Part shown: positions 52,595 to 61,500 of the stretch, in pieces
How positions within the stretch are numbered: position 1 is the stretch's first letter
How the letters are laid out: every line of letters starts with the position of its first letter
Assembly: GCA_030248215.1 (NCBI GenBank)
Contig: JASANG010003380.1
Coordinates: 62,001 to 126,000, forward strand
Length of the DNA stretch: 64,000 nt
Direction: 5' to 3'
DNA from: Enoplolaimus lenunculus
Taxonomy: Eukaryota; Nematoda; Enoplea; Enoplida; Thoracostomopsidae
Translations under genes and position numbers: made by a program
The notes under the pieces: generated by a model
Seen by the model: only the letters and a program-made list of their open reading frames with translations
Databases searched by the model: none
What the model was told of the DNA's origin: nothing

Positions 52595-55500
52595 CTGAAA
52601 TATCAATTTTTACTGCAAATATGGCCAATGTTACTTTGAGGGGAGAACAGTAGATTAAGCGTATTCCTAAGCCTCAACCTACACTGTAAAAAATGGGGAG
52701 TCAAATTGACTTTCTCGGAAATAGGCTTTTCCTGACTACACAAACTGAGTCAAACTTGACTCTGCCAGAGTTAAATTCGACTCACTGTTGACTCTGGCAG
52801 AGTCGATTTGACTCAGTCTGTATAGTCAGGAAAAGCCTGTTTCCGAGAGAGTCAATTTGACTCCCCATTCTTTACAGTGTAAGCCTAAGCGTTGCAAAAA
52901 TGAGTTCCTAAGCCTAAGCCTGAGCCTAAGCGTTGCAAAAATATGTTCCTAAGCCTAAGCCTGAGAGGAGCCTGAGCAAAAAATGTAATCTAGAATCTAA
53001 ACCTACTCTTTTATAGACCCAACAGAAACCTGGACGCCCCTTAAAGTAATATGAGCCGCAAATATTATCGCGTTATGACACTAATCAGCAGACTACGGAC
53101 ATCTATTAGAGTGTCTCAAATAACCGGTAGACGTTTTTGTACGAGTCCAGAGTCCCTATTTTGGGTCTGAATCAACAGGATTCTATTTCCATAATTGGAG
53201 TCCGTAAATGAGTAAAGTCCAAAATTACTATAAATTATAGTCCATAAACGTCAATTATCCAAATTTAGGTGCCTCAATATTGACACAATTTGAAAATTGT
53301 TTAAAATAGTTATTGTTTTATAAGTTTCGTCACCTTTCATGTTTACAATTTAAAAATTTCGTATACTGTTAATTCCAATGAGTTAATTAATCAAATCAGA
53401 TGAATAGTTACTTATTTCTGAGTTAAATAAAAGTTAACTTTAACTCACTCAAAATAAAGCCGATTGTCACTCTGAGTTGGGTTGATTCCGGAGGAGTTGG
53501 TCAATTAACTCAGAATGAGTTGTATCAACTCAGAATTATGAGTTCTGATAATACTAAATCAGACTGAGTGATTTAAGTCATTCTGAGTTAAAATCAACTG
53601 ACTGGAATTTACAGTGTAGACGCAACCAATAGAAGTGACCTTAACCATTAGACTATTTCAAAATACATAAATACAGCTTCTTACTTCCAAGCCCAGCCAG
53701 CAATTATTAATACGAGCAAGAGCAGCAAAAGCACAGCGGCTACAAATCCGGCAATTAAATCTATAAGTCAAATAAAAACATTACAATTAAAAAATTTTTA
53801 CATTAAATTCATTTCAACTATAAATTCACCGTTGCGTTGAAATTCAAGTTGAGTTAAAGAGTTGAGTACGAGTGGTACAATTAACGAAGGGTTCACAATA
53901 CCTCATTGGACAGATTGGTGTCTAAATAAACAGAGCTTACACTTGAGGAACAAAATGGCCAATGACCGTGCATTACAATTTAACCAAAAAACTTAGCTCA
54001 CGTTTTTGATTGGATGCTTGGTTCAAAACTTTACATTGCAATATTAAAATTGTGTTATTTAATTGGACCCATGTAAACTTCAAGCGCGGAACGGTCTTCT
54101 ATCGGACTGCAATCGATTAACCTTCAGCATTTAGACACCATTTTTGGTTTAGGCTTAGGCTTAGGTATAAGCTAATTCTGCTGTTACAGCCCTGTTCTAT
54201 ACATTGGCTTTTACTTGTATAATTTTCCATTCCATCGTACAACGTTTGATCATTGTTTCGTTGACTAGTATACACGCCAGCAATTGAATCTTTCAGCGTT
54301 TCGAAATCTGTAAACAAATTATTAAAATTATTAAATTTCAAATTTTTAAGCTATTGTTTTACGTAAACAATTAATAGTTGCAGCATGGCTTTGCGTTCTT
54401 CCGAGAAATGAACTGCAAGAACAAAAAGTATATACGAAATTTTTAGGAAATTCTGTGATGTGTAAAATAAATGTTTTGTTTTTAACGTATCATGCAGTAT
54501 TAAGAGCCAATGTTGTTGTTGTTGTTGGAGATATCAAATTAGCCTAAGTTTAGTCGTATTATCAAGAGTGCATGATACAAGAGTATGTAACTGTTGGGGA
54601 TCCGCATGGTACAAAATATATCCGGCACTGATTGCGTTTTTGACCGACCCTCCGTATTCAAAGGGGGTACAGCCTGTGTAAACAATGACACAGTATGTAT
54701 CCGGTATCAGAAAATGATCCGTTTATAGTTTAATTTAGAGTTCCATGACACCTCTAAATATGGGTTGCGCTATACTTGACGTCCGGCGCCGTCCGTCACC
54801 GTGCGTCACCCAAACGGCGCCGTCTGTCACCGTGCGTCACCCAAACGGCGCCGTCTGTCACCGTGCGTCACCCAAACGGCGCCGTCTGTCACCGTGCGTC
54901 ACCCAAACGGCGCCGTCTGTCACCGTGCGTCACCCAAACGGCGCCGTCTGTCACCGTTCGTACCATAAGTTACCGTACGTGAGTTATTTGCGTGCGATAC
55001 CGCACGGTGACGGACGGCGCCGTACTGATAACGCACGGTGACGGACGGCGTTTTACGGGTGATGGACGGCGCCGTACGGTGACGCGCATCGATGGACGGC
55101 GCCGGACGGTGACGCACAACGACGAACGGTGCCGTACGTCAACAAAAGTATAGCGCAACCCTTACGGATGTCGGCTTAAAACGCAACGCTCGGTGATTTT
55201 GTACCATGCAGGATCTGCAAAGTTGCATACTCTTGTTCAGGAGTATCATGCACTATTGCTACTGCTAAGTTTATGTTTAAGCTTAAACTTTCAGAATAAG
55301 TGTAAGCTTAAACATAAATTAAACGATAAGTCTAACGGGCAAAGATATTAGGCTTAGTTAGAAGCTACTTAGCTAAACATTAATAAGTGTAACGGTAAAA
55401 TCAATAGCGTAACAAAAAAACTTATCGGGTTCGTTGTCAAGGGGGAAACAAGTGAGCTCTATCCCACTGGAAAAAGATTTGGTCGCCTAGAAAATTTTCA

Positions 55501-58500
55501 ACATTGCTTGTATGTCACTGAAAAGCGTTGTGCGCCCCTGCTGAAAATTTTTAGCTCCATCCCTAGCAAGGTGAACTGGTTACGGACCTGAAACTGATAC
55601 AGTTTTCTGAAGATTCTGCCCTATTAAATTAAAAAAGATAATGCTCACCAATACAGACAGGAGGGTCCGGTCTCCATTGCCCTGTTGCCATACAGTGTCG
55701 TGTGGCGCTGTTGACAAGCTTAAAACCGCTCTTACAGGAGTACGAAACGCGACTTCCGATCACAGTTGAACGGAGTGGAGATTCGAATGTTAAATATCCG
55801 TTTGTGATGTTGTCAGGAGTACCACAGTCGATGACTTAAATATATAAAAAAAGCTATTACAGGAGTTCTCTTAGTTATGTGCCGCAGTGGCGTACCAAGA
55901 AATTGGGATTGGGGGCCGCATCTTGCCAGATCTGTACCTGAAGTTTTCACCTAAAAGTGAACGTAGAATATTGTATGAGCTTAGCTACGCTTTCCTAGTA
56001 GACTCCGAGACCAATTTCAACGTCTTCTTTCAAGTCTTCTAAACATTTGGTGGGCTGTGAAGCTGTACAAGCTCGAAGTGTTCGCGAGACATGAACTCGA
56101 CCAGAATAAAATATCGCGAGCGAAAACCTACACACTATTACCTTTAATTCTACTACAAAACTTGTCTTTGGAATTTTCATGGACGTATTTTACTCTTGAA
56201 ATTAAAACGGAGTAAGCGAATTCTCTCATAGCCAGGCTTTAAGGTGAGTTTTGAAGAATTCGGAAGCAAAGCGAGCCAGAAGCTATTACATTGTTTCAGT
56301 ATTAAATCTGTTTGTAACTGACTCAAAAAGTCTTTATATTAATGAACTAAGGGAATTCACCAAACCGGAACCCATCCCGGTCTCACACTTGCGTACCTGT
56401 GAAGCTTTGCACAATTTTTATTATCATTAGCTTTAAGCTGATTAAGTTGATAAATTTAACCATGATGTTTTCTCTTTGAACAGCACCGCAGGCAAAGTTT
56501 TCGAAAATTGAATAAACAACACCACGAGCGAAGCGAGCGATAAGCTAGGCGTACTTTTTGTATCTAATGTAAATTATGACGCATAAACCAATTGTAATTG
56601 GGAGGGCGCCCCCCCCCGGAACCTTCTCTCGGTACACTCCTGGTGCGCTAATTTTGCCAGCCGTGCCATAAGAAATGTAGTTTGTGCTAATACGAGGCAA
56701 TTTCCAAAACGACATAGTCATACTGTAGTGATCCGAATAAGAAGGGGGACTGATATTAATTTCAGCCTCTCCAGAGGATACCCCGCTTGTTATTCGGTTA
56801 CGGACTATTTATTTTTAACCCACGTTCCGCCGCCCTTCGTTACTGATATATATCCGGTACTGCAATTATCCGTTGAATTAAACGTTTATTTGTCTTGTGT
56901 CAATAGCTGAGCGATAATACAAGGTTATACTTAGGAATGTACTTTCAAAATTTAAGTACACTTTAAAGTTTCAAACTCAAATTATTTGGTCATGGAGTCA
57001 TCTATCTGCTACAATTAAGGATAATTGTCATTTATAGATTCTAATACGGACTCTGTCAGCTTACGGACTCTTACTAGGGATACAGACTATAATTGATTGG
57101 GACTCAAAATGGGGACCCCTTCTTATTACCCCCATCTTATTCGGGTCACTACAGTAGCCGGGCATTTTTAAGAGATCTTACTTATAGCCCACGACAATCA
57201 GGGGTGTCAGCGACTTTCTCGAAATTTGAGATCGCTTCTAACGTAAATTTTAAGAATTTTAGGCACCCACAAAACTTGCAATATACGACGAAGAACAACA
57301 TTACAAAAGTGAATTTTAACTCATTCCTGTATCAATTTATTACCATTTCAATAGACCACCTTACACTGTAAAATCCAGTGAGTTGACTAGTCAACTCAGA
57401 GAGATAATTGGTTATTTTCCGTCATTTCTGAGTTAATGGCAATAAATATTAATTCACTCTGAGCGTATTTAATTCCGGCTGATTTGATTAATTAATTCTG
57501 AATGAGTCAATCCAATTCAGAATTCTGACTTCTGAAAGAAGTAATTCAGAGCTCAGATTTCTGAGTGGATTCAACGCATTCTGAGTTAAAATCAACTCAC
57601 TGAAATATACAGTGTATAGTTCCAGTTAACTTCTCCATTCAAGACAAGAAAAAATATATACAACCAAGCCTACCAAGTATAATTTATGACTTTTCAAGCG
57701 TAAGTTTCTACTCAACCCTGCTTATGAAATAAGCAACCGCACTGTAAATTCCAATGAGTTATTTAATCAACTCAGAAGGAAAATTAGTTATTTCTGAGTT
57801 AATAACAATAAACTTTAACTCACTCTGCGTTTGCTTGATTCTCACTGTGCGTTGAGTTGACTCCGGGTGAGTTGCTTAATTAACTCAGAATGAATTGGAT
57901 CAACTCAAAATTCTGAGTTCTGATAGTCCTAACTCAGGCTGAGTGATTCAACTCATTCTGAGTTAAAATCAACTCACTGGAATTTACAGTGCGCCAGCAA
58001 AAGCAATAACAAAATAAACCTTACTTTGACATACTGGCACGTTTCTAGACCACGTTCCATCAATTTGGCATTGAATAATATTTGAAGTCCCACGATTGAG
58101 TCTGTACCCAATCCGACACCGAAATTGTGCAAAACTTCCAAACACAGTCGAATCATTAAGCAGTTGAGCATTTCCATTTTCTACTACCGGTAGATCGCCA
58201 CAGAATATTGCTGAAATGCAACTTTTAATAATTTGTAAACATTTTGGAATTGGTTGTTTGAGAGTAACATTTTTGTTAAGATAAAAGTTGCATTTTAGCA
58301 ATCTTCTGCGGCCTTCTACCGGTAGTGTAAATAGAAATGCTAAACTGTTTAATGATATCGTGTAAAACTTTCGAACATATTCGAATCATTAAGCAGTTGA
58401 GCATTTCCATTTTTAGTACCGGTAGATCGCCCCAGAATATTGCTGAAAGGCAACTTTTAAGAATTTGTAAACATTTTGGAATCGGTTGTTTGAGAGTAAC

Positions 58501-61500
58501 GTTTTTGTTAAGATAAAAGTTGCATTTTAGCAATCTTCTGCGGCGTTCTACCGGTAGTGTAAATAGAAATGCTAAACTGTTTAATGATATCGTGTAAAAC
58601 TTTCGAACATATTCGAATCATTAAGCAGTTGAGCATTTCCATTTTTAGTACCGGTAGATCGCCACAGAATATTGCTGAAAGGCAACTTTTCAGGATTTGT
58701 AAACATTTTGGTATCAGTTGCTAGAACAGAAACTTTTTTGATGAAAATAATAAATTAAAAGTTTTCTGGGTCGCGCAACCCGCAACTGCGGTTGCGAAAC
58801 TCAGAAGGATATGGCAAAATTTTCTAGGAGGGGGCAAAATTCTTCTAAAGGGGTCTAAGACCACCATGGTCCCCTCTGGCTACGGGCCCAGTTTACACCC
58901 TTGACGTCGGTGCAAAATTTCACTGACAGCATTCAAAGAATTAAATGTTAGGTAAATGTTTCTTGTACTGTCTAAATATCTTTGCTTGTTTGATTAAAAA
59001 TTCCTGGTTATGAGGACAAATGTTTCGCACTGTGAAGGTGAACCAGACAAAATATACGACCAAGAGTCGAATTAAGTATAAAACTGTAAAAAAATTCGTA
59101 AAAAATTCCATTTATTTCTGTGATTTTTTACAAAATTAAATGAAAAGTTAACGTTCTTTTCTAAATTTTCTTTTTTAAAATCCTCGTTTAAACCAATGAA
59201 GACTTAAAGGGTTGCGCTATTCTTTTTTGTGATTCGCCGTCCGCTGCTGCACAGTGCCGTTCGTTACTGCGCGTCAACGAACGCCAACTGTGGCTGCTGC
59301 GGCACTGTGCGGCAGCGGACGCCAACTGTTCGCTGCTGCTCACCGCCGCGCGTCATAAATACAAGTCTGTGAGTTTCTTAAAAATTATTTTGTGACACGA
59401 TGCGCGGCGAGTACAGCAGCAGAGATGGGTTCAACCTCGGTTAAAAACAGACACCGAGACTAACGAACGACACCGAGACCTCAACTACCGAGTCGGTCCT
59501 AAAAAGTCTCAGTTCCGATCAATTTTTGGTCATCACTGAAAAAAAAATATAACTTTTCAAAATTAATTATTTCTAACGGGTTTTTCGTAGTTTTTTTTTG
59601 TGTTTTCATAGTTTTTTGGTGTTTTTTAAGAATATCTGCTCATAAGGTAAGCCGTTGCCTTTACCTGCAGTATCCTTAAAAGACAAACTTTTTGTCAACA
59701 ACTGGTTGTTGTGAGCGATTATATAAGCAAGTAACCAAAGTTTGATATTTCATTTCAAAATATAATTTAAACGAATCAAACCAGTAGTTGTCGGTTTATT
59801 AATTCGGTTCAAAAAAATTTGTTTAATGGCTTTAAAATTTTAATTTCAAACCTACGGCCACACTCAGGGGCAGCGTCCGTCCACGTTCCGTTTACAGTGC
59901 ATTCTCGCTTGCCCGGTCCTTGTATGACGAACCCGTAACTGCAATAATAATACGCCGTGGTACCGACAGCGTAATTTTGCGCCGAAAGCATCACACCCCC
60001 GTTTTCTGGCACTCCAGGACTGGCACAAAAGACTGGTTCTGAAAATTTAAAATTAAATTTGACAAATTTAAAGCTTATTCAAAATATTCAAGACAGCCAT
60101 TTTGATTTAGTAATAAACAAAAATCATATTAACCTGTTGAATCGACATTAGTGCTTCACAATTTTTGAAATTTTCTTGATTTTAGCAAAAGTTCAGGTTT
60201 AGGATTAGGTTTTGGTTTAAGCTCAGGGTTGCGCTTAAAGTACACAAAAGCTTCGTGTTGTTGTGATCTGAATAAGAACGAATGGGACTGATATTTGTGT
60301 TGCGTTTCCAGAGGGTACCCTGATTTACTCCATAACATTTTTTGATTGCTACATCCATTTAAATTTTTCCTGAACTCAAGAAAGTGTCTGCGGGCTGTCC
60401 GAGTGTACCATTCAATTGCTTTGGCCTGTTTTATGGACTCTAATTACGACTTATAAACTCTATCGACTAACGGACTCTCTAATCAGGGATACAAACTCCT
60501 ATTGATTGGGACTGAAAACAAGGACTCTGCTTTTACCCCCCTCTTATTCGGGTCAATACAGTAAATGTCGTTTTGAACGTTTGCACTAATCCAAATATGT
60601 AGTTTTAATTTACCTAAATTGTAATTGTAATTGTCGCGGTCGGTGGGGTGTTTTCTAAACACTGTGGTTTACGCAAAAGTATACAAAATAAGCATTGCGT
60701 TGAAACTAAACGGATATTAAAAATACCGGAAACGGAAACGGACATTGATCATAATCGAAATTACAATCGTCAACAGAAAACCAAATGTAAAAGTTTTCTT
60801 AATACTTTTCGCCAGTCGACGTAATTGCAATACTGGCAGCGATAAGCAACGCTTCCACAAAGATCATGTTTCACCTAACTTTTACCTTGTTTACTTATCT
60901 TAACAGTAAACAGGCATTTATCCACTCAAACGATGCCCAAATTACGTATTGTGTGCGTTCCAGCTTTAATAATATAAATTGTTCGAACAACTGGTACTAT
61001 ACTCAAAGTCAGAATATACAAAGTTCTTCAATGTTGATAGATGCAAAGTTTGTCTAAATCATTGTCTAACTTGATTTGCATATCCAATAATGCCAATCGC
61101 TTTGAGACGCCGCCGTCCAGTCCCAATCGGCTTCACGGGCCATTACCGCTGCGTATGACACGCCATGTCGTAGGCCGCCATCAAATTCACTCCGGCTTGG
61201 ATGACGTCGGTCCGTTCGTGTGCTCCAAAATTCAAGTCTTGGCCTTGATCCTACAACAAGTAACATATTTTGTAGGTTTATTTTTCAGCCAAACCTTTTA
61301 TCAGTGCTGAAAACAACTTCGCTTTTCCACCAACTGGTCGAAAATTATTTCAACAGCATTAATAGAATTCTATTGTTAGCGAAACGGTTCGGTAGTTCCC
61401 TTTAGAAATAGTTTCTGTCTACTAAACAATTCCTGGTTTCCGGGGCTGTCATGATTTGTCAAAAAAGTCTTCCTTTGCGAAACAACACGGTCTGCTCGAC

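Larger units (their letters stand above)
54545..55250. mobile_element. hAT-like MITE split by a GC-rich element
   Basis: Left part (GATTGCGTTTTTGACCGACC, CCGTTTATAGTTTAATTTAG) and right part (AAAACGCAACGCTCGG, GTTGCATACTCTTGTTC) surround 54762-55161. Confidence 0.65.

Noticed and set aside
54745-55041. 98-codon open frame rich in SVTVRHPNGAVCHR
   Set aside because: It is a reading of the 31-bp GC-rich repeats; neighbouring frames are equally open.
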